A DNA stretch of 39,847 bases from a virus: IMG/VR virus record IMGVR_UViG_3300019888_000010, positions 1-39,847 of that record. One strand, given 5' to 3'. Numbering within the stretch: the stretch's first letter is position 1; each line of letters opens with the position of its first letter. Shown one piece after another: positions 30,144 to 38,462 of this stretch. The translations under genes were made by a program, and so were the position numbers. The notes beneath the pieces were generated by a model. The model worked only from the letters and a program-made list of their open reading frames with translations, was not told where the DNA came from and made no database searches.

Positions 30144-31495
30144 TGGACAACTACGATCGTTTAAGAGCGCTACAAAAGATAAAAGAGCTGCGCAAGTTCC
30201 AATGGAAATGCGAGCTGATCAAATGCGACGGTGGCCCTCACGCAGGGTTACCGTTCAAGCATGCCCGGCCCAACCAACTGGCCCCCGACGGTGACTGGCT
30301 GACGTGGTTCATCATGGCCGGCCGGGGCTTCGGCAAGACTCGCACCGGAGCGCAGTGGTCGATCCTGCGCATGCTGGCCGAGCCCAAGCACCGCCTCGCG
30401 ATCATCGTCCCCAGATTCGCTGACGGACGAGATGTCTGCGTGGAGGGCGAGAGCGGCATCCTTAGCTGCATCCCAAAGAACCGCGTCAAGTCTTGGAACC
30501 GCAGCCAGGGCCAGCTCACCTTTACCAACGGGTCGCAGGCCAAGATCTTCGGAACCGAGACCGAGAAAGACGCGGAGACGCTACGCGGGCCGCAGCACCA
30601 CTCCGTGTGGGTGGAGGAGCTGGCCAAGATGCGGTACGGCTCGCTGGCCTGGGACATGGCCATGTTCGGGTTGCGGCTGGGGGATGACCCACGAGCCGTC
30701 GTCACCACCACGCCCAAGCCCATCAAGATCGTTCGAGAGCTGATCGGTGACCCCACCACGATCGTGGTGCGGGGCCGGACGGTGGACAACGCGGCCAATC
30801 TGCCGCCGAAGCAGATCGCCTACCTGAAGGGCAAGTACGACGGGACCAAGCTCGGCCGGCAGGAGTTGGACGCGGAGTTGCTGGATGACACCGAGGGCGC
30901 GCTCTGGTCGCAGGCGATGATCAACCAGGCCCGCATCAGTGAGAAGGAACTGCCGACGCTGATCAGGACGGTGACGGCGGTCGACCCTGCGGTGACCAGC
31001 AAGCTGACCAGCGACGAGACCGGCATCGTGGTCGCCGGCATGGCCAAGGACTCAGCCGGCGTTCACCACTTCTACGTGCTGGCTGACTACAGCGAGTTAC
31101 TTTCCCCTGGTGAATGGGCAGCGAATATCGTCCATACCCACTTCAAACACCATGGCGATCGGATCGTGGCCGAGGTCAACAACGGCGGTGACCTGGTGGA
31201 GATGGCGCTGCGCAGCGCCGTCACCAAGAAAGGCGACACCGGAAGAAACATTCCGTACCGTAAGATCCACGCGACAAAGGGTAAGGCCCTGCGGGCCGAA
31301 CCTGTGCAGGCTCTTTACGAACAGGGCAGGGTGCACCACGTGGGCATGTTCGGTGCGATGGAAGACGAGATGACGACGTGGGTGCCCGAGTCGAACATGG
31401 ACTCGCCCAACCGCCTCGACGCGCTGGTCTACGCCATCACCGATCTTGCTGGCCTGCGAGGACGTACTCTTAGCTTCACTAACAGTAACAAATAG
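30140..31495 (+). CDS. terL: Large terminase subunit (ATPase and nuclease)
   Basis: This encodes 451 residues. Walker A 'GRGFGKT' (61-67) and Walker B/catalytic 'SVWVEE' (155-160) define the packaging ATPase. The RNase H-like nuclease shows D282 ('AVDPAV'), E345 and D351 ('AEVNNGGD') and D427 ('NRLDALVYA'). It docks on the portal, pumps DNA into the head and cuts it. GGTAAAGGAATCC precedes the ATG. Portal and protease genes follow in the standard order. The packaging style (cos or headful) cannot be told from this alone. Confidence 0.95.
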   Translation: MMDNYDRLRALQKIKELRKFQWKCELIKCDGGPHAGLPFKHARPNQLAPDGDWLTWFIMAGRGFGKTRTGAQWSILRMLAEPKHRLAIIVPRFADGRDVCVEGESGILSCIPKNRVKSWNRSQGQLTFTNGSQAKIFGTETEKDAETLRGPQHHSVWVEELAKMRYGSLAWDMAMFGLRLGDDPRAVVTTTPKPIKIVRELIGDPTTIVVRGRTVDNAANLPPKQIAYLKGKYDGTKLGRQELDAELLDDTEGALWSQAMINQARISEKELPTLIRTVTAVDPAVTSKLTSDETGIVVAGMAKDSAGVHHFYVLADYSELLSPGEWAANIVHTHFKHHGDRIVAEVNNGGDLVEMALRSAVTKKGDTGRNIPYRKIHATKGKALRAEPVQALYEQGRVHHVGMFGAMEDEMTTWVPESNMDSPNRLDALVYAITDLAGLRGRTLSFTNSNK

Positions 31496-31505
31496 GGGGC
31501 GGCCC

Positions 31506-33722
31506 GTGCCGGAATATGTAGTCACCGACCGGCGCCACTCAGCCGGCCCAGCCGAACGACGTGACCCGACCGTCGCGACCACCAACACCGTGTTCGTCAG
31601 CCCCGGCCGCCCGGGAGTCACTGACTGGAACGCCGAACGGGCCATCAAGTTTGGCTACATGTCTCAAATCTATGTCTATCGGTGCGTCCAGAAGATCGCG
31701 ACGGACATCGCCAGCCTGCCCTTTCGAGTAGGGGCGGACCCGGACTCGCCCAGCGACTTCAACAAGAAAGCGCCATTGGCGCGGATGCTCGGCCCGATGC
31801 CCGGCAAACCCAACCCGCAGATCACCGCCAAGACCCTGATTCAGCACTCCGTCGCGATGTACCTGGTCACCGGCCGATGGGCCTGGGAAGCGGATCGGGG
31901 CGGCGACAACTCCCGCACCAGCGGCCCGCCGCTGGCGTTCTGGCCGTTGCCGGTCTGGCTGCTGGAGCCCAACCCAACCAACGGCGGCAACGAGTATTTC
32001 GACGGATTCACCTACTACCGGCGGGGCCGGATGGGGGCCGGAGACGGCAGCACCATGGTGAAGCTGCGCAACGACCAGGTCGTGTACGCCTGGAAGCCCA
32101 GCCTGCTGGACCCCCGCCAGCCCGAGAGCGTGCTGGAGGCGGCAAGGCTCAACGTCGACGTGGCCAGCATGCTGGATCAGTACAGCTCCGCGTTCCTGCG
32201 CAACAACGCCACCCCGGCCACCGCCGTCGTCACCGAAGCGTGGCGCACCCAGGACGACCGAGACCAGTTCCAGGCCCAGTTCAACGGGGCGTACGGCGGC
32301 GTACGCAACGCCGGCCGCACCGCGTTCCTGGAGGCCAACGGGGACGGTGAAAAAGGCGTCACCGGCATGTTCGACATCAAGCCGTTGGGCCTCACCCAGC
32401 GTGACGCCCAGTTCAACGAACAAATGCGTCAGAAGATCAGCGACATCTGCGTTGCTTTTGGTGTACCGCTTAGCAAACTCGGCGACGCGTCCGGCCGCAC
32501 ATTCTCCAATGCCGACCAGGAAGACGAGAACTACTGGCGGGATCTGCTGCCGATCATCGGAGACATGCAGGATCACATCAACCTCAACGTGGCACCGCAG
32601 TACAGCCCGTCTGATGTCGGATGGTTCGACCTTTCGAATGTGAAGGCACTGAAGCCGCACCGCAATCTGCTGCCGCTTTCCGTTGCAGAGGCCAAAAACA
32701 ACGACCTTATTACCCTGGAGGAAGCCAGGGAATACATCGGTGTCATTGGAAAGAACCCGGACATCACAGCGGACGACGAGGCACGCGCGCAATTCGCCAG
32801 CGTCGGGCTGTCCAGGCTGGCGGCGGCCATACCGGCGCTGGTGGCGGCCAAGATCATCAGCGAGAAAGACGCGCACGACTTCCTCGGCCTGCCGGGCGTG
32901 GTCCCGGACAAGCCAGCCACCCCGGCGCCTATCCCCGCAGTGTTCGGCCACCCGATCCCGCCAGCCGACCCGTTGGCGCTCAACGCACCGGACCCGAAGC
33001 CGGCGCTACCGGCCGGCGCGCCCGCAGTGGACGCCAACAATCAGGCCAACGACACCGCCAACCGTGCCGCACCCATCTCCCCGGCCCCCGCCGGCGCGTC
33101 CAGTGCTGACGAGGACTGGGCGGTCAGCTTCCTACGCCGCACGTACGAACAGCAGACCCGCCGGTTGCTGACCAAGCAAGCGGACAGCGTCAAGCGCTGG
33201 CTGTCCGGCAAGCGCGGTGCTCAGCTGGTCGCCCGAGCCGAGACCGAGCGCGTCACGATCTACGACGGGGCGTTCTGGGCCGACGAGACGCGCACCTGGG
33301 CCGCCGACATGTACGCGACCGCCATCGACGTGGCGGGCCGGGGGCTGGGGGCGACGGAACGGGCCACCGAAGCGGCCGCCAACTTCATCACCGTCCGTTC
33401 CACCATGCTTGCGATCGCGGTCACAAACGAGGTGGCCGCCACCGCCCGCAGCGCCTACCTGGCCGCCGTCGGCGACGCGTTCGACCACACCGAGGTGGTG
33501 GACGCCGTAGATGACGCGCTGCGGCAGTACATCGACGCGGCCAGCGTGTCGATAGCCGATCGTGAGGCCCGACTGGCGTACGACGGGGCACGTGAGGTGC
33601 TGGTCAGACACGACGCGGCGGCGTTCCAGCTGATTTTGGCGCAGCTGGCGGAGGGTGACATCGACATCAACGCGGCGTTGGCCGCACTGGGAGCCCAGGG
33701 GGCCACCGATGACCAGGATTGA
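31506..33722 (+). CDS. Portal protein with long C-terminal extension
   Basis: This encodes 738 residues from the GTG at 31506, chosen because AGGGGG precedes it and the upstream frame overlaps the terminase. Residues about 45-460 are an HK97-type portal ('YMSQIYVYRCVQKIATDIASLPFRVG', 'LTQRDAQFNEQMRQKISDICVAFGVPLSKLGD'). This dodecamer is the DNA entry channel. After a Pro/Ala linker (about 480-540), a helical domain of about 190 residues ('VSFLRRTYEQQTRRLL...AYLAAVGDAFDHTEV') extends the protein well past the usual 400-550 residues; it may be a fused head-morphogenesis-type domain. It overlaps the protease gene by 14 bases. Confidence 0.9.
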   Translation: MPEYVVTDRRHSAGPAERRDPTVATTNTVFVSPGRPGVTDWNAERAIKFGYMSQIYVYRCVQKIATDIASLPFRVGADPDSPSDFNKKAPLARMLGPMPGKPNPQITAKTLIQHSVAMYLVTGRWAWEADRGGDNSRTSGPPLAFWPLPVWLLEPNPTNGGNEYFDGFTYYRRGRMGAGDGSTMVKLRNDQVVYAWKPSLLDPRQPESVLEAARLNVDVASMLDQYSSAFLRNNATPATAVVTEAWRTQDDRDQFQAQFNGAYGGVRNAGRTAFLEANGDGEKGVTGMFDIKPLGLTQRDAQFNEQMRQKISDICVAFGVPLSKLGDASGRTFSNADQEDENYWRDLLPIIGDMQDHINLNVAPQYSPSDVGWFDLSNVKALKPHRNLLPLSVAEAKNNDLITLEEAREYIGVIGKNPDITADDEARAQFASVGLSRLAAAIPALVAAKIISEKDAHDFLGLPGVVPDKPATPAPIPAVFGHPIPPADPLALNAPDPKPALPAGAPAVDANNQANDTANRAAPISPAPAGASSADEDWAVSFLRRTYEQQTRRLLTKQADSVKRWLSGKRGAQLVARAETERVTIYDGAFWADETRTWAADMYATAIDVAGRGLGATERATEAAANFITVRSTMLAIAVTNEVAATARSAYLAAVGDAFDHTEVVDAVDDALRQYIDAASVSIADREARLAYDGAREVLVRHDAAAFQLILAQLAEGDIDINAALAALGAQGATDDQD

Positions 33723-34863
33723 ACGACGGGCACTCGCCGGCAAACCGGACGCCAGTGCGTTGGACGAGGAAAAGCGGCAGTTCACCGCCAGGGTGGTCAA
33801 CTACGGCGTCGTAGATTCCTACGGCAGCGTCTGGCAGGCAGGCTGCTTTACCCGCAGCCTCCAGCGCAAGCTGCCCAAGGTCACCTGGGGCCACGACTGG
33901 CTGGACCCGATCGGGGTTGTCATCGGCTACGAAGAGCGCGCCGACGGGCTGGACCTCACCGTCCAGCTTGATGACTTTGACGCCGTCCCACGAGCTCGGC
34001 AGGCGTACGCCCAGCTGAAGTCCGGGTCGATGGACGAGTTCAGCTTTGGGTTTCAGCGGCAGGAGTGGACGGAGAAGCGTGAGGATCTGGCCAAGTACGA
34101 CGGGCAGGAACACCGCGCCGTCGAGCTTATGACCGAGGCCCGGATGGACGAGATGAGCCCGGTCCTGGTCGGGGCCGTGCCGGGCACAAAGACCCTGTCC
34201 GTTCGGTCAGACAAAGACCACTCTTCGGTGGTGGATGTCCTGACCGCCGTATCCCGATCCGAGATGCGCGTACAGGACGCGCTGCGGGCGCTCACCAGCT
34301 CGGTGCCGGACGAGGACGCCGTCGACGCACCGGACGGCGCGATGGTGGCGTTGCTGCCGGACGCGGCTACAGCGACCTACCTGTCCGGGCTGAAGGCACG
34401 CGGCACCAAACCGGCCGACCTGCACCTGTCCCTCACCTACATGGGTAAGGCGGCTGACGTTGACGAGGCCGAGCGCACCAACGTCATCGGGGCCGTCACC
34501 AGCTGGGCGGCCGTCAACGGGCCGGTGAGCGCTCTGGTGGCCGGCACGGCGTACCTGGGACCGGACGCCGCCCGGGTGCTGCTGGTCGAGTCGACGAACC
34601 TCGTAGGCGTGTTCATGGACGTGGCCGAGATGGCGCCGGCCGGGGAACACCACCCGACGTTCATCCCACACATCACGCTGGGGATGAGCGGCCCCCTGCC
34701 GTTGCCGGACGATGACCATGAGCTGGTGTTCGACCGGGTGATGGTGGCGTTCGGGACCGCCCAAACGATCATCGAGTTGGTGGGGCCGGCTGGGGGTCTG
34801 GACGCCGATGACCTGGACGACATGATCAGCGACGCGATGAGCGTCCTCGACTACGGATGGTGA
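33709..34863 (+). CDS. Prohead protease fused to a 2H phosphoesterase-like domain
   Basis: This encodes 384 residues from the ATG at 33709 (CAGGGGG upstream). The N-terminal domain is an HK97-type serine protease: 'FTRSLQRKLPKVTWGHDW' with H62, then 'LKSGSMDEFSFGF' with S112, then 'DEMSPVLVGAVPGT'. It matures the capsid by cleaving the N-terminus of the capsid protein. Residues about 215-370 show the two motifs of 2H phosphoesterases: 'HLSLTY' at H239 and 'HITLGM' at H321, 82 residues apart, as expected for the LigT/2'-5' RNA ligase-like fold. The fused domain may act on RNA ends or cyclic nucleotides, or be structural. Confidence 0.85.
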   Translation: MTRIERRALAGKPDASALDEEKRQFTARVVNYGVVDSYGSVWQAGCFTRSLQRKLPKVTWGHDWLDPIGVVIGYEERADGLDLTVQLDDFDAVPRARQAYAQLKSGSMDEFSFGFQRQEWTEKREDLAKYDGQEHRAVELMTEARMDEMSPVLVGAVPGTKTLSVRSDKDHSSVVDVLTAVSRSEMRVQDALRALTSSVPDEDAVDAPDGAMVALLPDAATATYLSGLKARGTKPADLHLSLTYMGKAADVDEAERTNVIGAVTSWAAVNGPVSALVAGTAYLGPDAARVLLVESTNLVGVFMDVAEMAPAGEHHPTFIPHITLGMSGPLPLPDDDHELVFDRVMVAFGTAQTIIELVGPAGGLDADDLDDMISDAMSVLDYGW

Positions 34864-34866
34864 GCA

Positions 34867-35130
34867 ATGTCTGAGGTATACCACCAAATCAGCGAGTCGG
34901 TGACGGTGGACAACGTCACTGGCGACATCTCTGGGTGTGCGGTCTATCCGCCTTCCGGTGTGAACACCTTATGTCTAGGGGGTGGATGGAACTGGGCGCC
35001 GAACACCAATGACCCCATCGATCCACCTCGGGTGTATCAGGACGGTCCGGCTGGTGGTGCTTGGCAAGTGATGTTCATCGCCAATCAGACCGGCTCCATG
35101 AATGTCTACGCCACTTTTGTGGAGGTATAA
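34867..35130 (+). CDS. Small hypothetical beta-rich protein
   Basis: This encodes 87 residues. No Cys motif or catalytic pattern stands out; the protein is rich in Gly, Asn and aromatic residues ('LCLGGGWNWAPNTNDPIDPPRVYQDGPAGGAWQVMFIANQ'), as in small virion surface proteins. The codon use is slightly less GC-rich than in the flanking protease. GGAGG near its end serves as ribosome site for the next gene. No family is recognised; a virion decoration role is inferred from position. Confidence 0.55.
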   Translation: MSEVYHQISESVTVDNVTGDISGCAVYPPSGVNTLCLGGGWNWAPNTNDPIDPPRVYQDGPAGGAWQVMFIANQTGSMNVYATFVEV

Positions 35131-35133
35131 GCC

Positions 35134-35676
35134 ATGTCTATAGTCGCCACCGACATACTTTTCAAGTATAGTGTGAAAACTGGATCGGCTGGCAATACTT
35201 TGCCGCAGGCAGACAAAAACCAGAGTCTTGGTAAGTACGTCTCCACCACGACCGCCGCAGCCGGCACCAACGGGCTGTTCGACGATGTCTCCGGCGACGA
35301 GAACGCCGCCAGCACTGTCGACTACCGGTGTCTGTTCGTGCTGAACAACCACGCCACGCTCGACCTGGTGAACGCCGTCGTCTACATGTCGGCGGAGGTG
35401 TCCGGCGGGACATCCATCTCCATCGCGACGGACAACGCCGCCGTGTCGGTGAAGGGCGCGTCCGCAGCACAGGCTGACCTGATCGCCACCGAGCTGGTGG
35501 CGCCGACGGTGGTTAGTGCCTTCAGCTCCCCGACCACCAAGGCCGCTGGGCTGGCCCTGGGCACCATCCCCGCAGGGTCGGTCAAGGCGTTCTGGGTGAA
35601 GCGTACGGCCGCCAACACGGTGGCCTTGAACGCCGACGGCGTCACGTTCGCTGTCGCTGGCGACACGGCCGCATAG
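35134..35676 (+). CDS. Putative minor virion structural protein
   Basis: This encodes 180 residues; GGAGGTATAAGCC precedes the ATG. 'LFKYSVKTGSAGNT', 'SLGKYVSTTTAAAGTNGLFDDVSGDENAASTVDYRCLFVLNNHATLDLVNAVVYMSAE' and 'IPAGSVKAFWVKRTAANT' are of a type often found among phage decoration, neck-fibre or tail-fibre genes. The fold is likely a beta sandwich. It precedes the long repeat protein and may be the base that attaches it to the head or neck. Confidence 0.65.
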   Translation: MSIVATDILFKYSVKTGSAGNTLPQADKNQSLGKYVSTTTAAAGTNGLFDDVSGDENAASTVDYRCLFVLNNHATLDLVNAVVYMSAEVSGGTSISIATDNAAVSVKGASAAQADLIATELVAPTVVSAFSSPTTKAAGLALGTIPAGSVKAFWVKRTAANTVALNADGVTFAVAGDTAA

Positions 35677-35685
35677 GGCCCGCTG

Positions 35686-37635
35686 GTGGTCACCAAGGCC
35701 AACTCGGGCGCCGGCACCATCGGCGCCGCTGTCACCGCCGCCGGTTCGTCCAGCGGCGGTGACGCCTTCAGCTTCGTGACCACCAGTTTCACCAGCCCTG
35801 GCTCATCGCTGACATACAACTCCAGTGACGGGCTCTCCATCACCTACACGTTCGGTACCGGCACGGCTCAATCGATCATCACCCGGTACGACGGTCTGTG
35901 GTTCACCACCGCTGGCGACCCAGGCGGGCTGGCTCAATACATGTCGGCCGGCGTCTACTGCCCCAGCCGGTCCGGGCCGCCGCTGGTGATGGGGATGTTG
36001 AATCAGTCGGCCGGCACGTACGCGGCGCTGCAAATCAACGCGGACAGCACCGTGTCCATCATGTGTATCCCCGTGTCCGGGCTGGCGGCCGTCGTCACCA
36101 GCACCGTGACGGTGCCCACCGGGGCGTTTTTCACGGTGGACTGGTATATCAAGTTTTCCTCCACCACGTCCGGTGAGGCACGGCTGAGGCTGTTCGTCAC
36201 GTATCCGGACCGGTCCGGGCCACCGGACGAGGACATCCTGACGACCAGCATCATCACTTCGCTGTCCACCAACCGACCTCGTTACCACTACTGGGGCGAC
36301 GGTAGAGGCCTGCTAAGCAACCAGATCGCCACGTACAACATGAAGATCAACGACGTTGGGTTCCCCACCAACGTCGTCACCTCCACTTTGGCGCAGAGCT
36401 GGAAAGTTCTGGCTCCAGTCAGCCAGACGCTGGCCGAATCGTGGAACGTGAGCGCTCCCGTCGCCCAGACGTTGTCTGAAATTTGGGCGGTCAAGGCTCC
36501 AGTATCCCAGTCACTGGTGGAAAACTGGGCAGTTAAAGCTCCTGTTTCCCAGTCATTGTCTGAAACATGGAATGTGAATACTCCTGTTTCTCAGTCACTG
36601 GTGGAAAACTGGGCAGTTAAAGCTCTTGTTTCCCAGTCATTGGCCGAAACATGGAACGTTAATGCTCCAGTTTCCCAGTCACTGAGCGAAACATGGAACG
36701 TAAACGCTGCTATTTCCCAATCATTGGCCGAGACATGGAACGTATACACCGCCCTTTCCCAGTCATTGTCAGAGACATGGAACGTGAATGCTCCAGTTTC
36801 CCAGTCCCTGGCTGAAACTTGGAACGTATACGCTGCTCTTTCTCAGTCGCTGGTCGAGACATGGAACGTCAACGCACCAGTTTCCCAGTCATTGAGCCAA
36901 ACATGGAACGTCAACGCCCTGGTGGCCAGCACACTGGCCCAGGCCTGGGCTGTCCGGGTCGCCGTCGCGCCCTCGACGCTGGATGAGACGTGGGCAGTCC
37001 GCCAGGGCGTCCTCGAGGGTTTGGTCCAGAGCTGGGCAGTGTCCGCACTGGTGGCAAATACCCTGGCCTCGAGTTGGGCTGTCGCCGCTACCGTGCTGGC
37101 CCAGCTGGACGAGACCTGGGACGTGCTGGTCAACGGTCAGGTCGAGTCCTCGTACGCCACCAGCTGGAACGTGGCGGCCGCCGCCGGCGCGACGCTGAGC
37201 GAAACGTGGGACGTCCGGCTGGCCGTCGCCACCTCTCTGGCCGAGACCTGGGCCGTACGGTCGCTGGCCACCTCGACGCTGGACGAGACATGGGACGTGA
37301 GGTCGCTGGCGGCCGCCTCACTGGTCACGTCATGGGCCGTCCGAGCCTTGGCGGTCGCTGAGCTGGTCGAACGCTGGAATGTGGCGGCCGGGGGCGAGGT
37401 CACACCGGTCATGGTCGAGCTCGCCCAGGCATGGGCCGTACGAGCCCTGGTGCTGCGGACGCTGGCCGAGAGCTGGAACGTCGACGGACCGGCGGCCGTA
37501 CGCGCGCCGGGCAACAACGGCGTCACGTTCCTGGACGACCTGAACTTCGCGACGGCAATGAGCGGCAACAGCGCCCCAGCCGGCGCCGGCTCGAACAACG
37601 CCAGGGCAACGGACAACGGAAATGAGGCAACCTGA
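35686..37635 (+). CDS. Fibre-like protein: lectin-like N-terminal domain plus about 26 14-residue repeats
   Basis: This encodes 649 residues from a GTG. Residues 1-230 are beta-rich with a concanavalin/LamG-like feel ('LSITYTFGTGTAQSIITRYDGLWFTTAGD', 'FFTVDWYIKFSSTTSGEARLRLFV'). Residues 232-603 are about 26 tandem copies of a 14-residue unit, consensus SQSLAETWNVNAPV, with an invariant Trp. This looks like a repetitive fibre or solenoid that projects from the virion. Units 4-13 are the most alike and less GC-rich than the rest, so they probably expanded recently. A short Gly/Asn/Ala-rich tail follows. The stop overlaps the next ATG. The repeat family is not one I recognise. Confidence 0.75.
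   Translation: MVTKANSGAGTIGAAVTAAGSSSGGDAFSFVTTSFTSPGSSLTYNSSDGLSITYTFGTGTAQSIITRYDGLWFTTAGDPGGLAQYMSAGVYCPSRSGPPLVMGMLNQSAGTYAALQINADSTVSIMCIPVSGLAAVVTSTVTVPTGAFFTVDWYIKFSSTTSGEARLRLFVTYPDRSGPPDEDILTTSIITSLSTNRPRYHYWGDGRGLLSNQIATYNMKINDVGFPTNVVTSTLAQSWKVLAPVSQTLAESWNVSAPVAQTLSEIWAVKAPVSQSLVENWAVKAPVSQSLSETWNVNTPVSQSLVENWAVKALVSQSLAETWNVNAPVSQSLSETWNVNAAISQSLAETWNVYTALSQSLSETWNVNAPVSQSLAETWNVYAALSQSLVETWNVNAPVSQSLSQTWNVNALVASTLAQAWAVRVAVAPSTLDETWAVRQGVLEGLVQSWAVSALVANTLASSWAVAATVLAQLDETWDVLVNGQVESSYATSWNVAAAAGATLSETWDVRLAVATSLAETWAVRSLATSTLDETWDVRSLAAASLVTSWAVRALAVAELVERWNVAAGGEVTPVMVELAQAWAVRALVLRTLAESWNVDGPAAVRAPGNNGVTFLDDLNFATAMSGNSAPAGAGSNNARATDNGNEAT
36379..37494 (+). repeat. 42-bp coding repeat array (about 26 units)
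   Basis: The period is 42 bp (14 codons), broken only by a few units with 1-6 extra or missing codons near 36950, 37130 and 37400. DNA identity is high in units 4-13 (about 36500-36925) and low in the GC-rich second half. Confidence 0.88.
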
Positions 37636-37964
37636 TGAGCTACACCTACGTCCGGCCGGGGGACGAACGTCCCACCGTCCAGGCAGTGCTGAGTGACGCG
37701 GCCGGCCAGCCGGTGGACCTCACCGGAGCGACGGTGGAGTTGAAGCTGCGGGGTGCCACCGTGCGGTTCCTGGCGGCCCAGTGGCCAGCGTCGGTGGTGG
37801 ACGCGGCCGGGGGCAAGGTGGAGCTGGTGTGGGGAGATGCGGTTCAGACGCCGACGGCGGCCGGACTGTATTTCGCGCACTGGCTGGTGACGTACTCGGG
37901 AGGGGACAACGAGACGTTCCCGAACGGGAGCAACGGCAGCGTCATCGAGCTGATCTCTGACTGA
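37635..37964 (+). CDS. BppU-N-terminal-like baseplate/fibre adaptor protein
   Basis: This encodes 109 residues; the ATG overlaps the repeat protein stop (TGATG). 'PGDERPTVQAVLSDAAGQPVDLTGATVELKLRG' followed by 'GGKVELVWGDAVQTPTAAGLYFAHWLVTYSGGDNETFPNG' is the pattern of the N-terminal domain of BppU-type upper baseplate proteins, which attach fibres to virions. As a free-standing domain it could fasten the repeat protein. A strong terminator follows. Confidence 0.72.
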   Translation: MSYTYVRPGDERPTVQAVLSDAAGQPVDLTGATVELKLRGATVRFLAAQWPASVVDAAGGKVELVWGDAVQTPTAAGLYFAHWLVTYSGGDNETFPNGSNGSVIELISD

Positions 37965-37977
37965 TTCGCCCTGGGTG

Positions 37978-38011
37978 CTCGCTATCATCGAGCTAGCTCG
38001 ATGATAGCGAG
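37978..38011 (+). terminator. Strong palindromic terminator after the fibre genes
   Basis: A perfect 17-bp inverted repeat (37978-37994 with 37995-38011; 15 pairs if a CTAG loop is allowed) starts 14 bases after the stop at 37964. 10-bp-repeat array F begins six bases after it. Confidence 0.8.
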
Positions 38012-38016
38012 AATGT

Positions 38017-38050
38017 CTAGCCTTGTCAAGCCTTGGCTATCCTTGTCTAC
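38017..38050 (+). promoter_or_regulatory. 10-bp direct-repeat array F (+ orientation)
   Basis: Units CTAGCCTTGT, CAAGCCTTGG and CTATCCTTGT are followed by CTAC. It directly follows the palindromic terminator and lies 69 bases before the ATG at 38120. TTGGCT and CATACT, 18 bp apart, form one possible -35/-10 pair reaching just past the array. Confidence 0.75.
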
Positions 38051-38119
38051 CTGTGGCATACTCCTGGGGACCCCCGGCCCGACTGCGGACCGCTCGACCT
38101 ACCTCCGGGAAGGCGCACC

Positions 38120-38440
38120 ATGCTCCCCCTGATCTCTCGCGAATCCGCCGTCATCGGTTCCCACTACCAGCCATCAACCCGGCAGACTTTTTACTTTGAC
38201 GGGACGCATTGGTGGAAACCCGTCGTCGAAACTGAGCAGTACATGACCCAAGGCATGACCGGCGGAGCAGTTGCGTTGATCATCATCGTAGGTCTGTTCT
38301 TTTGGCCGCTGTGGCTATTTCTCATCGGTTCCGGCCCGAAAATGGCTGTACGGGCTGTCGACACGGGCCGGTACGTGTGGCATTGCGCCGGCACCTCCGA
38401 CCAAGTCCGATGGGCCGAAATAGGCCGAATCGCCGCATGA
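38120..38440 (+). CDS. Hypothetical membrane protein
   Basis: This encodes 106 residues from the ATG at 38120 with GGGAAGG upstream; earlier in-frame starts would lie within the array. A membrane segment is seen at residues about 53-75 ('GGAVALIIIVGLFFWPLWLFLIG'). The N-terminal part is a small soluble region ('HYQPSTRQTFYFDGTHWWKPVVET'). No family is recognised. It is the first gene after array F, so it may be produced early despite lying among late genes; a host-takeover or exclusion role is possible. Confidence 0.58.
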   Translation: MLPLISRESAVIGSHYQPSTRQTFYFDGTHWWKPVVETEQYMTQGMTGGAVALIIIVGLFFWPLWLFLIGSGPKMAVRAVDTGRYVWHCAGTSDQVRWAEIGRIAA

Positions 38441-38462
38441 CAACCCCTAGAGGAGTGTCCCC

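Noticed and set aside
31539-32951. Open frame on the - strand (470 codons) opposite the portal gene.
   Set aside because: Shadow of the portal gene, with no ribosome site or recognisable motif.
36379-37494. Regular 42-bp repeats could suggest a CRISPR-like array.
   Set aside because: There are no unique spacers; the repeats are contiguous, in one open frame, and keep a 14-residue protein pattern.
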